A stretch of DNA of 64,000 nt from Clostridium sp. DL-VIII (GTDB lineage Bacteria > Bacillota > Clostridia > Clostridiales > Clostridiaceae). Below the pieces are notes generated by a model, which saw nothing but the letters and a program-made list of their open reading frames with translations, did no database searches and was not told where the DNA came from. Shown here piece after piece: positions 55,306 to 64,000 of this stretch. The first letter of the stretch is position 1. Each line of letters opens with the position of its first letter. The position numbers and the translations under genes were made by a program. Where the stretch lies: contig NZ_CM001240.1 of NCBI RefSeq assembly GCF_000230835.1, positions 876,501 to 940,500 on the forward strand, in the 5' to 3' direction.

Positions 55306-56853
55306 ATGGAAAATAAAAAAGAATCATCAGCTAAATGGCTTATTATGAGTGTTGTAATTATGGCAATTTTTATGGTAAATCTAGATACCAGCATTATTAA
55401 TATCTCTGTTACTAAAATGATGCAGACCTTTAACGCATCCATAGATCAAATACAATGGGTTGTTAGTGCATATACCCTAACCTTAGGAGTTGTAATTCCA
55501 TCAACAAGTTATTTTGGAGATAAATTTGGCACTAAAAACGTATTTATTACTGCGTTAATTTTATTTACTTTAGGTTCACTATTGTGTGGGATTTCATGGA
55601 ATGAAACTATAATGATAATTGCAAGAGTAATTCAAGGAATTGGAGGAGCTTGTATAATATCGCTTGGTATGACAATATTAATGACTACTTTTGATAAAAA
55701 CGAACTTGGAATGGCAATAGGGGTAATGGGAATGTGTGTAATGGCAGCTCCAGCTTTAGGGCCAAGCTTAGGGGGATATATTATTCAAAATTTTAATTGG
55801 AGATTTCTTTTTTTTATAAATCTTCCAGTTGGAATAGTTGCCACAATAATGGCTATACTCATATTCAAAAAATCAGAACATAAGTCATCAAAGAAATTTG
55901 ATATTATTGGATTTTTAACTTCAAGTATCGGAATGTCTTGCGTTCTTTATGTACTTGGGAAAAGTGATTTGGACTGGAACGATATAAAAAATATTGTGCT
56001 TATGATTGTTGGGTGTTACAGTCTTGTAATATTTGTTGTGAATGAATTACTCATTGAAGAACCTATGCTTGATTTAAAACTATTAAAGAATTACACCTTT
56101 TGCATGAGTAATATTATCATGAATATTGCAATGTTAGCTCTTTATGGTGGTGTGTTTCTGATGCCAATATTCCTTCAACAAATAAGGGGACTTGATTCAA
56201 TGAATACAGGTTTGATTTTATTTCCAGAAGCAATAGCTACAGCCATATCTATGGTCTTATACGGGAAAATTGGTAATAAATTTGATGTTAGGTTATTTGC
56301 TGTATTTGCATTAATTTTGATAGGCATTAACAGTTATAGTATGTCAAAAATTACTTTGGATACACCTAATATGACGATTATGATTTTATTAATGATTCGG
56401 GGATTTGGTGTCGGATTTCTTATGGCACCTGTTCAAACAGTAGGTTTTAGTGGATTACCAAAGACTGCAATGTCAAACGCATCTGCTTTAACTAATACAG
56501 TAAAACAGGTAGGGACTTCCATAGGAGTTACAATTATCACAAGCGTTATGCAGCATAGAAATGTGATTGATTACTCTAACTTAGCATCTCAAGTGACATC
56601 TTTTAATAAAAATAGCATGAAATTATATGAAATGCTTCAAGGGGTGTTTATTAAAAGCGGGATGTCAGCAGGTAATGCTCAAGGAATTGCCTTAAACAAA
56701 ATGTTTGGAGAAGTTGCACTTAAGGCACAGCTCCAAGCTCTTAATGATACCATGCTTGTTATTTCAATAATTACTGCTATTGTAATTATTCCAACACTTT
56801 TATTAAAACAAGGTAAACAAGAAGAAATAAAGGTAATAGAGGCAGAAGGATAG
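55306..56853 (+). CDS. DHA2-family MFS drug transporter (EmrB/QacA type)
   Basis: 515 residues, 14 predicted helices. Motif C-like GPSLGGYI and the DHA2 hallmarks NLDTSIINISVTKM, QWVVSAYTLTLGVVIPST and GDKFGTKNVF are seen. Exports drugs by proton antiport. GGTGGGAGC ribosome site. With two adaptors upstream it forms a three-gene efflux operon. Confidence 0.93.
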   Translation: MENKKESSAKWLIMSVVIMAIFMVNLDTSIINISVTKMMQTFNASIDQIQWVVSAYTLTLGVVIPSTSYFGDKFGTKNVFITALILFTLGSLLCGISWNETIMIIARVIQGIGGACIISLGMTILMTTFDKNELGMAIGVMGMCVMAAPALGPSLGGYIIQNFNWRFLFFINLPVGIVATIMAILIFKKSEHKSSKKFDIIGFLTSSIGMSCVLYVLGKSDLDWNDIKNIVLMIVGCYSLVIFVVNELLIEEPMLDLKLLKNYTFCMSNIIMNIAMLALYGGVFLMPIFLQQIRGLDSMNTGLILFPEAIATAISMVLYGKIGNKFDVRLFAVFALILIGINSYSMSKITLDTPNMTIMILLMIRGFGVGFLMAPVQTVGFSGLPKTAMSNASALTNTVKQVGTSIGVTIITSVMQHRNVIDYSNLASQVTSFNKNSMKLYEMLQGVFIKSGMSAGNAQGIALNKMFGEVALKAQLQALNDTMLVISIITAIVIIPTLLLKQGKQEEIKVIEAEG

Positions 56854-56922
56854 AAACCTAAAAATAATATTTAAATTAGAAGTAAAGTGAGAAATATATT
56901 ATAAGAAGTGAAGATTTTTTAG

Positions 56923-56973
56923 AAAGGAGCTATTGCAGCAGCAACTGAAAATTGCTACTGCAAAGCTCCTTTT
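56923..56973 (+). terminator. Efflux operon terminator (AAGGAGCTATT family)
   Basis: AAGGAGCTATTGCAG / CTGCAAAGCTCCTTTT stem, ACTGAAA in the loop. Homologous to 50684-50736 in ends and loop but with a different, still paired, middle. Confidence 0.88.
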
Positions 56974-57024
56974 ATATGTTCTTTGTGAAACAGTTGTTTC
57001 GCAAAGAATATTATTGATGGTTCT

Positions 57025-57573
57025 CTAGATAGATTTTCCTGCTTCATAAGCTTTTAATAAAAGTTCTTTATTATTAGCTGCTACACTGGAGTCTTGGCCA
57101 CCTGTTTGCAAAATAGTATCAACTACATTTAAGCCAAACATTTTAAGCATAGCTTCATTTCCTTTAAAGATTGTTTGAAGAGCTTGTCCATTTGGATTTC
57201 CTTGAGAATATACCATTATCAGGTCTTTAGTACCATATCTAGGCTTGAAATTTTCATCAAACAAGCCACAGAGTCTATCCCATAACAGCTTCATTTGAGC
57301 TGTAATCTGCATAACATATACGGGAGATCCAAAAATCACAGTATCGGCATCAATAATATGTCTAAACATGTCATGAAAATCATCTTGCATAACGCATTGT
57401 CCGGTCTTACGACAGACAAAGCAACCTTGGCAGGGCTTGATGTTCATATCATACAGATTATAAACAGTTGTTTCTGCACCAGCATCTTGTGCCCCTCGAA
57501 TAACTTCATTAATAAGGGTAGCAGTATTGCCATTTTTTCTCGGGCTTCCCATAAAAGCGACTATTTTTTTCAT
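57025..57573 (-). CDS. Flavodoxin-fold NAD(P)H-dependent oxidoreductase with Cys motif
   Basis: 182 residues. FMN-binding start KIVAFMGSPRKNGNTATLINEVIRGA, then CQGCFVCRKTGQC (about 48-60), which matches the Cys pattern of iron-sulfur flavoproteins and related NADPH-FMN reductases, and GSPVYVMQITAQMKLLWDRLCGL. Two-electron carrier or quinone/nitro reductase. Divergent from the MmyB-like regulator at 57695. Confidence 0.87.
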   Translation of the reverse strand: MKKIVAFMGSPRKNGNTATLINEVIRGAQDAGAETTVYNLYDMNIKPCQGCFVCRKTGQCVMQDDFHDMFRHIIDADTVIFGSPVYVMQITAQMKLLWDRLCGLFDENFKPRYGTKDLIMVYSQGNPNGQALQTIFKGNEAMLKMFGLNVVDTILQTGGQDSSVAANNKELLLKAYEAGKSI

Positions 57574-57694
57574 AATTTCATTATCTCCAATCTTTAATTA
57601 GTATTGTATTTATATTATCAGATTATTTATAATAGTAATAGATATGTAATTATACTAGTACTAATACTGCTATGATAAAGAAAGGTAAGAAGTT

Positions 57695-58528
57695 ATGTAC
57701 AATGAAAAGCAACGATATAAGGAATTAGGGGATTTTTTAAAATCGCGTAGGGCGAAAATTTTGCCATCGCAGGTTGGGATGCCTGAAGGAATACGCCGCC
57801 GAACTCCAGGACTTAGAAGAGAAGAGGTGGCCTTGCTCTCAGGAATTGGTTTAACCTGGTATACGTGGATTGAGCAAGGACGTCCTATACAAATATCTCT
57901 AAAAACACTTGAAAGTTTAGCTAAAACCTTGATGCTTGATAAGGAGGAAATAAAACATCTTTATATTCTTGCACAGCATACGGCACCGACTGATTTTCAA
58001 ATTTACGGTGATAATATCAATCCTATGTTTCAACATGTGCTTGACAGCTTAGAATTTTCCCCGGCAACCATTCAGGATGCTCGCTTTAATGTTATTTCGT
58101 GGAATAGAGCTTCTGCAAAAATTATTCTTGATTACGATCAGATTAATGTTTCTAAACGTAACATGCTACGAATTATGTTTACAAATGAAGAATATAAAAA
58201 GAAATTCACTGACTGGGAAGTTTCAGCTAAAAAGATGATTGCAAGCTTTCGCACAATGTATGGAGAGTTTGTCGGGGATCCATGGATTGAGAATCTTATA
58301 ACTGAGCTCAGGAACGAAAGTAAAGAATTTGATTCTTGGTGGTCAATGTACGACATTAAGAAAGATGAGGGAATGCTTAAGAATATTAATCATCCAATTT
58401 TAGGAGAACTAGAGTTTGAGCATACTATTTATATGCTTGTATCAAATTCTGACTTGAAAATGTCTATACTCACCGCTGTTCCTGGGTCAGATACAGAGAA
58501 AAAGATAAAGCAATTTCTGTTAAAGTGA
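57695..58528 (+). CDS. XRE-family regulator with MmyB-like ligand-binding domain
   Basis: 277 residues: HTH (about 8-75; RRRTPGLRREEVALLSGIGLTWYTWIEQGR) followed by the MmyB-like domain (about 105-270; ARFNVISWNRAS, DPWIENLITELRNES). This pairing is common next to short-chain dehydrogenase or reductase genes that it controls, so the divergent flavodoxin-like reductase is the probable target. Codon use is richer in CGN/GCC than surrounding genes. Confidence 0.92.
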   Translation: MYNEKQRYKELGDFLKSRRAKILPSQVGMPEGIRRRTPGLRREEVALLSGIGLTWYTWIEQGRPIQISLKTLESLAKTLMLDKEEIKHLYILAQHTAPTDFQIYGDNINPMFQHVLDSLEFSPATIQDARFNVISWNRASAKIILDYDQINVSKRNMLRIMFTNEEYKKKFTDWEVSAKKMIASFRTMYGEFVGDPWIENLITELRNESKEFDSWWSMYDIKKDEGMLKNINHPILGELEFEHTIYMLVSNSDLKMSILTAVPGSDTEKKIKQFLLK

Positions 58529-58602
58529 GAAAAATATTATAAATAACATTTAACTTGTCTAAAACATTCAAAGTAAGAAGATATAGATGGAGGTAGAGAT
58601 AA

Positions 58603-59109
58603 ATGAAAGAAATTGAGAAATCAGTCAATAAAGTTAGCTTTAAGAGAGCTACAGAAAAAGATATACCAATTATATTAGATTTTATAAAACAAATAGCAGC
58701 TTATGAAAAAATGCTGGATAAAGTAAAGGCAACAGAAGAATCACTAAGGGAATCCATATTTCACAATAATAGAGCAGAAGCATTGCTTATAGAAATGAAT
58801 AAGGAATTTGTAGGATATGTTATATACTTCTTTAATTTTTCAACATTTGTTGGAAGAGAGGGGATATATATTGAAGACTTATATATAAAACCGGAATATA
58901 GAAGAAATGGAATAGGTAAAAAGGCTTTTGAGGTTTTAGCTCATATAGCAAAAGAAAATAAATGTGAAAGAATTGAGTGGACTTGCTTGGATTGGAATGA
59001 GCCGTCTCTTAATTTCTATAAAAGTATTGGGGCAAAACCCATGAGGGAATGGATTATTCATAGATTAGATAATGAAGCTATAGACGAAATAATTCAAAAG
59101 GAAAGTTAA
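58603..59109 (+). CDS. GNAT family N-acetyltransferase
   Basis: 168 residues. Acetyl-CoA loop YIKPEYRRNGIGKKAFEVLAHIAKENKCERIEWTCLDWNEPSLNFYKSIGAKP is close to the diamine (spermidine/thialysine) acetyltransferase subgroup. GGAGGTAGAG ribosome site; lies 74 bp after the regulator and ends at a strong terminator. Substrate not certain. Confidence 0.9.
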   Translation: MKEIEKSVNKVSFKRATEKDIPIILDFIKQIAAYEKMLDKVKATEESLRESIFHNNRAEALLIEMNKEFVGYVIYFFNFSTFVGREGIYIEDLYIKPEYRRNGIGKKAFEVLAHIAKENKCERIEWTCLDWNEPSLNFYKSIGAKPMREWIIHRLDNEAIDEIIQKES

Positions 59110-59159
59110 CATTAATAATATATTTTGATTAATAAATTTTATTGTTGTAAAAGAATATA

Positions 59160-59195
59160 AACCTTGCATGATATTTAGATTATGCAAGGTTTTTT
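59160..59195 (+). terminator. GNAT gene terminator
   Basis: AACCTTGCAT / ATGCAAGGTT stem followed by TTTT. Confidence 0.85.
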
Positions 59196-59240
59196 GCTGT
59201 TAAGATTAACAAAAAATAAATGTATCAAAAGTAAATTATA

Positions 59241-59356
59241 GTGTGTGATATAAATTATGAGTGTGTAAAAAACATTTGTGTTAATAGAGGAGGACTTTGA
59301 AATAGAAGTTATAGTTAACATTTTAAATTACACGCTTATTTGGCATGAGGATTGCT
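59241..59356 (+). promoter_or_regulatory. Sigma-54 promoter and candidate activator sites before the LevR-type gene
   Basis: TGGCATGAGGATTGCT at 59341-59356 fits the -24/-12 consensus (TGGCAY-N5-TTGC). Upstream, GAGTGTGTAAA (59260-59270) and TGTGTTAA (59277-59284) recur before the PTS promoter at 62846 and may be enhancer sites. The remaining 554-bp gap is AT-rich; the leader to the start codon is about 310 nt. Confidence 0.75.
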
Positions 59357-59663
59357 TTAAATATTTATAGAAATAATAAAGAAATTTACAGTTTATGGAT
59401 AAGCTTAGTTAAAAATGTTTCGAAAATTCTATTACGACTGTTTATGAATTATTTTGATTTATATTGAATGATTAATTGAATATAAGTTATATTATAAGAA
59501 TAAATATGAATTTTTTTCAAAAATATTACATGTACAAAGAGGCATTTTATTTTTTTAGAAAGTCATATTTCCTAGTGAATTAATTAAAAATAGGAAACGG
59601 TGACACTAAATTCAATGATTAGAATAATTATTTTTTACTATGGCTCAAAGGAAGGTATAACAT

Positions 59664-62468
59664 ATGAAGCAAATTGAGAAAATTTATAATTATATATTAT
59701 TAAAATCTAAAGAATTTACAAAAGAAAAATTATTAGAAGTTAAGGGATTTAGCGCACAACAAATTGGTGAGCATTTTGGGGTTTTAAGAAGTAATGTATC
59801 ACGAGAATTAAACAATCTTTGCCGTGAAAAAAAAATAATTAAAATAAAAAATAGGCCTGTACTCTATTTTGAAAAAGAACAATTCATTAAATTATTAAAT
59901 ATAAAGGGTGTCTTTGATTATGAAGAAGGTATAGATATTAAGGACTTCATTGATATATCTGATGAAAAGAAGGATAGATCATCATTTAATTCCCTTATTG
60001 GTTTTAATAGAAGTTTAAAAAATCAAATTGAACAAGCTAAAGCAGCATTATTGTATCCTCCTAACGGACTTCATACATTGATAATTGGCGGTACAGGAGT
60101 CGGGAAAAGTTTGTTTGCCAATATGATGTATAAATACTATAAGAGCATTAAAGAATTACCAGAGGATCCTCCTTTTATTATTTTTAATTGTGCAGATTAT
60201 TGTAATAATCCACAACTGTTATTATCTCATATTTTTGGACATGTAAAAGGAGCATTTACGGGGGCAGAAAAAGAGAAAGAAGGTATAGTTGAAAAAGCTG
60301 ATGGTGGAATTTTGTTTTTAGATGAAATTCATAGATTACCCCCAGAAGGTCAAGAAATGGTTTTTTATTTTATGGATACTGGAACATATAATAAACTTGG
60401 AGAAACGGACAGACGCAGAAGAGCAAACGTATTACTAATTGGGGCTACAACTGAGGACCCAAATTCTACATTATTAAATACATTTATTAGAAGAATTCCT
60501 ATAACAATAACAATACCAGCATTTGATGAAAGATCTATAGATGAAAAGTTAGAATTAGTCCAATATTTGTTTTCAAAAGAAGCCCAAAGAGTGAATAAAG
60601 CCATTAGGATTTCATCAGAAGCAATTAAAGCTTTAATAGGCAGTACTACATATGGAAATGTTGGACAATTAAAGTCAAATATACAGTTAGTATGTGCTAA
60701 GGGATTTTTTAATTCTGTAAATACAGATAAAAATATTGAGATAAATTTGACTTTATTACCTCCTAATATTAAAAGTGGAATATTAGCTTTTGGAAATCAA
60801 ACAGGAGACAATACAACAATGTGGAATATGATGCCTAATAGCATTACTATACAACCTGATGGAAATAAAACCTTTTTAGAAACTGATGATTATGAAACAC
60901 CATTTAATATTTACAGCATAATAGAAAATAAAACTTCATTACTAAAGGAGGAAGGACTTGATGATAATGAAATAAATAGTTTTATAACTACCGATATAAA
61001 TATTCATTTAAAACAATTTTACGATAGGTTTAAAAATGATATTAACCGAAGGGAAGGACTATTGAAGATTGTAGATAAGGATATTATTGATTTTGCTGAG
61101 GAGATAAAAAAAATAGCGGAAACAAGATTGAATAGAAAATTAAATGAAAGATTTATTTATGCTACAAGTCTTCATTTTAGCGCTCTATTTAATCGTATCA
61201 AAAAAAATACTGTATCACTTGAATCCAATATTACCTTATCAATTTCTGCTGAGAGTAATGAGTATAAAGTTGCTAAAGAAATTCATAAACTTATACAAAA
61301 AAATTTCAACCTTATTATACCAGATGTAGAAATTGAATATTTGGCTTTACTCCTAAGTTCAATACAAGAATCATCTCGTCAGGAGAGAGTGGGAATAGTT
61401 GTGGCTTCTCATGGAGTCAATATTGCTACGAGTATGGTTAGCTTAGCTAAAAAACTTTTCGAAGCAGATAACATTTTAGCGGTTGACATGCCACTTGAAA
61501 GATCTCCAGCAGACATACTGGATACGGTTATTGAAAAAGTTAAACTGGTTGATGAAGGAAAAGGGGTATTACTTTTGGTAGATATGGGTTCACTAAATAG
61601 TTTTGGTGAAGTAATAAAAGAAAAGACAGGCATAGAAATAAAAAGTATTGATATGGTATCTACCCCTTTGGTTTTAGAGGCAGTTAGAAAATGTTCTGTT
61701 TGCGATGTGGATTTAAATTCAGTGTATTCATATTTACTTACAGATTTTAGAGGATATTCAAATAATATTTCTGAATATATAACCAAAAACAAGAAGCAAA
61801 AAGAAAAAGTTATAGTTACAGTTTGTTCTACAGGAAAAGGTGCAGCGCTTAAACTTAAAGTATTAGTTGAAAATGTTATAAGGAATATAAGTACTGAAAA
61901 GATTAATGTTGTTTCACTAGGAGTGAAAAATTTAAAAGATAGTATTACTCATATTTCTAAGGAAAGCAATATTTTAGCTGTTATAGGCATTTCTAATCCA
62001 AAGCTTGGAATACCATTTATATCAATAGAGCAATTAATTGATGGAAGTGGAGAAAATACTTTAGTAAGTATTTTAGAGGGGAAAAATATTAAGCCTGTTG
62101 AAAGCAAAGGAAACAAACAGGTGATTTTTAAAGATCTCTGTATACAAAACCTTTCGGAAATCATAACATTTCTTAATCCAAAGAAAATTTATTCATTATT
62201 AGATGAATTTTTGCATTTGATTGAGAAATCATTAAATATAAGTTTCCAAAATTCAGCTAAGTTAAGAATTATGTTTCATGTCGCATGTGCATTAGAAAGA
62301 ATGATTCGAAATAATGGACTAGTTTATGATGAAGAAAATATAAATTTTGATGAAAAAACTATTCAGGTATTAAAGGAAGCCAGTTTGATTTTTAAAGATG
62401 CGTTATCAATAAAATTAACGGATGATGAAATATATTTTATAGCAGATATCATAAAAATGACAGATTAG
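59664..62468 (+). CDS. LevR-type sigma-54-dependent activator with PTS regulation domains
   Basis: 934 residues. N-terminal HTH (about 20-65); AAA+ domain with Walker A GGTGVGKS (142-149), GAFTGA loop (196-201) and Walker B GGILFLDE (214-221); PRD1 (about 455-560), EIIA-Man-like domain (about 568-690; [12 protein letters not shown] with the phospho-His), EIIB-like segment ([17 protein letters not shown]) and PRD2 (about 825-934). Such proteins activate RpoN holoenzyme at mannose-family PTS operons, with PTS phosphorylation setting activity. Its target is the operon at 62914. Confidence 0.94.
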   Translation: MKQIEKIYNYILLKSKEFTKEKLLEVKGFSAQQIGEHFGVLRSNVSRELNNLCREKKIIKIKNRPVLYFEKEQFIKLLNIKGVFDYEEGIDIKDFIDISDEKKDRSSFNSLIGFNRSLKNQIEQAKAALLYPPNGLHTLIIGGTGVGKSLFANMMYKYYKSIKELPEDPPFIIFNCADYCNNPQLLLSHIFGHVKGAFTGAEKEKEGIVEKADGGILFLDEIHRLPPEGQEMVFYFMDTGTYNKLGETDRRRRANVLLIGATTEDPNSTLLNTFIRRIPITITIPAFDERSIDEKLELVQYLFSKEAQRVNKAIRISSEAIKALIGSTTYGNVGQLKSNIQLVCAKGFFNSVNTDKNIEINLTLLPPNIKSGILAFGNQTGDNTTMWNMMPNSITIQPDGNKTFLETDDYETPFNIYSIIENKTSLLKEEGLDDNEINSFITTDINIHLKQFYDRFKNDINRREGLLKIVDKDIIDFAEEIKKIAETRLNRKLNERFIYATSLHFSALFNRIKKNTVSLESNITLSISAESNEYKVAKEIHKLIQKNFNLIIPDVEIEYLALLLSSIQESSRQERVGIVVASHGVNIATSMVSLAKKLFEADNILAVDMPLERSPADILDTVIEKVKLVDEGKGVLLLVDMGSLNSFGEVIKEKTGIEIKSIDMVSTPLVLEAVRKCSVCDVDLNSVYSYLLTDFRGYSNNISEYITKNKKQKEKVIVTVCSTGKGAALKLKVLVENVIRNISTEKINVVSLGVKNLKDSITHISKESNILAVIGISNPKLGIPFISIEQLIDGSGENTLVSILEGKNIKPVESKGNKQVIFKDLCIQNLSEIITFLNPKKIYSLLDEFLHLIEKSLNISFQNSAKLRIMFHVACALERMIRNNGLVYDEENINFDEKTIQVLKEASLIFKDALSIKLTDDEIYFIADIIKMTD

Positions 62469-62549
62469 TATTGAATAAAATAGAAACAAAAATATTTTAA
62501 AGGAGTTATGTTTAGGTTGATAATTATTTAATAAAAATAGCCAGCGAAG

Positions 62550-62608
62550 AGTTAAGTATAAAAATAGTATGAGTATTGAAAGTACTCATAATTTTTATAC
62601 TTAACTTT
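62550..62608 (+). terminator. Terminator after the LevR-type gene
   Basis: AGTTAAGTATAAAAAT / ATTTTTATACTTAACT with inner TATGAGTA / TACTCATA, then T4. Confidence 0.88.
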
Positions 62609-62689
62609 TCACTATTTAACGATAAATTATTTCGAGTAAATATATTTTTAGAAAGTATAAACTATTATTTTATGTATTAAGCCTAAAAG

Positions 62690-62861
62690 AGTGTGTGAAT
62701 TAAAGTGAGAATTTACATATAACTGTGTTAAACGTAAATATAAGAGTGTAAATTTAGAAACCATAGTGTAGTCTATAAAAATATAATTTTCTAAGGTATT
62801 GAAAATAAAGTTCTATACTGTAATGTATATATTTACACCCTTTTTTGGCATGGCAATTGCT
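62690..62861 (+). promoter_or_regulatory. Sigma-54 promoter and candidate enhancers for the PTS operon
   Basis: TGGCATGGCAATTGCT at 62846-62861 is a near-perfect -24/-12 element. GAGTGTGTGAA (62689-62699), TGTGTTAA (62724-62731) and GAGTGTAAA (62734-62742) upstream repeat motifs seen before 59341, at the 100-160 bp distance usual for LevR-type enhancers. Confidence 0.85.
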
Positions 62862-62913
62862 ATTAAAAAAGGTATAAAAATAATATATGTACTAATGGAA
62901 GGATGATGCAATA

Positions 62914-63336
62914 ATGATCTCAGTAATAATAGGCACTCATGGCATGTTTTCAGAAGAAATTCTTAAATCTGCAGAAATGATTTTTGGAACTCAGGAAAAT
63001 GTGGGAGCTGTTACATTTAAACCAGGTGAGGGCGTAGAAGCCTTAGTAGAAAAGTATAATATGCTCATAAAGAAAATGGATTCTAAAGACGGTGTTTTAT
63101 TTATGGTTGATCTTTTTGGAGGTAGTCCATTTAATGCAGCTAGTTTGATTGCGGTAAGGAATGAGAATATGGAAATAGTTACGGGTGTGAATCTTCCAAT
63201 GATTTTAGAAGTATTAGGAAGTAGAGAATTTTTATCTATGTCAGAACTGCTAAAGGTAGCAACGGATTCAGGAAAAGACGCTATAAAAACTTTATCTAAA
63301 AATTTTCAAGAAAATATGAATGATGAATTGATGTAA
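62914..63336 (+). CDS. PTS mannose/fructose family IIA component
   Basis: 140 residues, EIIA-Man fold. Phosphorylated His9 in IIGTHGMFSEEIL and the MVDLFGGSPFNAAS loop are conserved. Accepts phosphate from HPr. AAGGATGATG region before ATG 62914. First gene of a mannose-type PTS operon. Sugar unknown. Confidence 0.93.
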   Translation: MISVIIGTHGMFSEEILKSAEMIFGTQENVGAVTFKPGEGVEALVEKYNMLIKKMDSKDGVLFMVDLFGGSPFNAASLIAVRNENMEIVTGVNLPMILEVLGSREFLSMSELLKVATDSGKDAIKTLSKNFQENMNDELM

Positions 63337-63416
63337 ATGATTAGTGAAAAAAATTACATGTAAATATATATGTAACTTAATATAAAAGAAAAAAGAGATA
63401 TGAAGGAGATATAGTT

Positions 63417-63908
63417 ATGGAAATTAGTTTTGTAAGAATAGACGATAGGTTAATTCATGGGCAGGTTGCAACAGTTTGGACAAGGGAGAGCGGTTGCAAC
63501 AGAATAATGGCTGTAAGTGATGAGGTTGCAGCTGATAGCTTGAGAAAGCAATTAGTAATTCAAGTAGCACCTCCTGGAATAAAAGCATATGTAATTCCAG
63601 TAGCAAAAGCGATAGAAGCATATAAAGATCCTAAGTTTAATAGCTTTAAAACTTTATTTTTATTCACAAATCCAACAGATGTACTTAGGATGGTTGACGG
63701 TGGAGTTGACATTAAATCTGTAAACGTTGGCGGTATGTGTTATAAGGACGGTACAAAGCAAATCACAAATGCATTATGTATGAGTAATGAGGATATTCAA
63801 GCATTCAAAAAGCTTCATGAAAAAGGTATTGAATTAGAAGTAAGAAAATTAGCCAAGGATACTAAAATCAACTTAATGGATAGACTTAAGGAATTAAATC
63901 TTATATAG
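63417..63908 (+). CDS. PTS mannose/fructose/sorbose family IIB component
   Basis: 163 residues. FVRIDDRLIHGQVATVW carries the phospho-His14; SVNVGGMCYKDGTKQITNAL is typical of EIIB-Man/Sor. Receives phosphate from IIA and passes it to sugar moved by IIC/IID. GAAGGAGAT ribosome site. IIA and IIB are separate genes, as in the Sor/Lev type. Confidence 0.94.
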   Translation: MEISFVRIDDRLIHGQVATVWTRESGCNRIMAVSDEVAADSLRKQLVIQVAPPGIKAYVIPVAKAIEAYKDPKFNSFKTLFLFTNPTDVLRMVDGGVDIKSVNVGGMCYKDGTKQITNALCMSNEDIQAFKKLHEKGIELEVRKLAKDTKINLMDRLKELNLI

Positions 63909-63967
63909 ATATATAAATAATAGTTTATATATATTTTTAAATTTATAAGAAAGAGGGGAATTTATAA

Positions 63968-64000
63968 ATGAGCACTTTACAATTAATTTTATTAGTAATC
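63968..64000 (+). CDS. PTS IIC component, start only (3' end outside window)
   Basis: ATG 63968 after AAAGAGGGGAA opens a frame reading MSTLQLILLVI to the window edge, the hydrophobic start expected for a mannose-family IIC permease. Identity is from position after IIB. Confidence 0.7.
   Translation, partial: MSTLQLILLVI

Overview
The window is AT-rich, densely coded DNA from a low-GC Gram-positive anaerobe. The style (AGGAGG ribosome sites, many ATA/AGA codons, lipoproteins, a mannose-family PTS driven by sigma-54, a 2-enoate reductase, SecA and RF2 with the usual Firmicute features) fits Clostridium sensu stricto, probably the saccharolytic/solventogenic C. beijerinckii-like group. The species is an inference from style, not from a marker gene. 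No rRNA, tRNA, CRISPR array, phage or transposase gene was seen.

Layout. 0-10 kb: housekeeping and signalling (3' part of secA; prfB with its programmed +1 frameshift; a small membrane protein; an OmpR-type two-component pair; a CPBP membrane protease; tex; an Lrp/AsnC regulator). 11-17.7 kb: a seven-gene block that reads as D-amino-acid/5-oxoproline metabolism: D-amino acid transaminase, the two halves of a D-glutamate cyclase (DUF4392 and DUF1445), PxpA, alanine racemase, PxpB, PxpC. 18-26 kb: an oxidoreductase, two membrane proteins, an AraC regulator, a ROK kinase, and a divergent PadR regulator/2-enoate reductase pair. 26.5-32.3 kb: xylulokinase, ROK repressor, transaldolase-like aldolase and transketolase. 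32.5-50.7 kb: a deoxysugar/pectin-side-chain region: DUF4867 plus an L-fucose-isomerase-like protein, RhaB, RhaA, a chemoreceptor beside an orphan sugar-binding lipoprotein, a GH105 unsaturated rhamnogalacturonyl hydrolase, a TIM-barrel epimerase, a GPH-type symporter, RhaM, a DeoR regulator, RhaD and a FucO-type propanediol oxidoreductase. Together they would take L-rhamnose (free or released from rhamnogalacturonan) to DHAP and 1,2-propanediol. 50.9-59.1 kb: drug and stress functions (ABC exporter with TetR, two HlyD-type adaptors with an EmrB-type MFS pump, an Fe-S/flavodoxin-like reductase with a divergent MmyB-like regulator, a GNAT). 59.3-64 kb: a LevR-type sigma-54 activator followed by a mannose-family PTS operon that runs off the window; both have near-consensus -24/-12 promoters.

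The least expected signals lie between genes. Two families of structured dispersed repeats occur: a ~185-nt long palindrome (two copies whose arms differ by compensatory base changes) and a ~160-bp element with GGCAC termini flanked by TTA (four copies, one internally deleted, one strongly diverged). In two places one copy of each lies in tandem. A further pair of terminators shares its ends and a loop but has covarying stems. The D-glutamate block appears to start with a promoter followed at once by an intrinsic terminator, suggesting attenuation.
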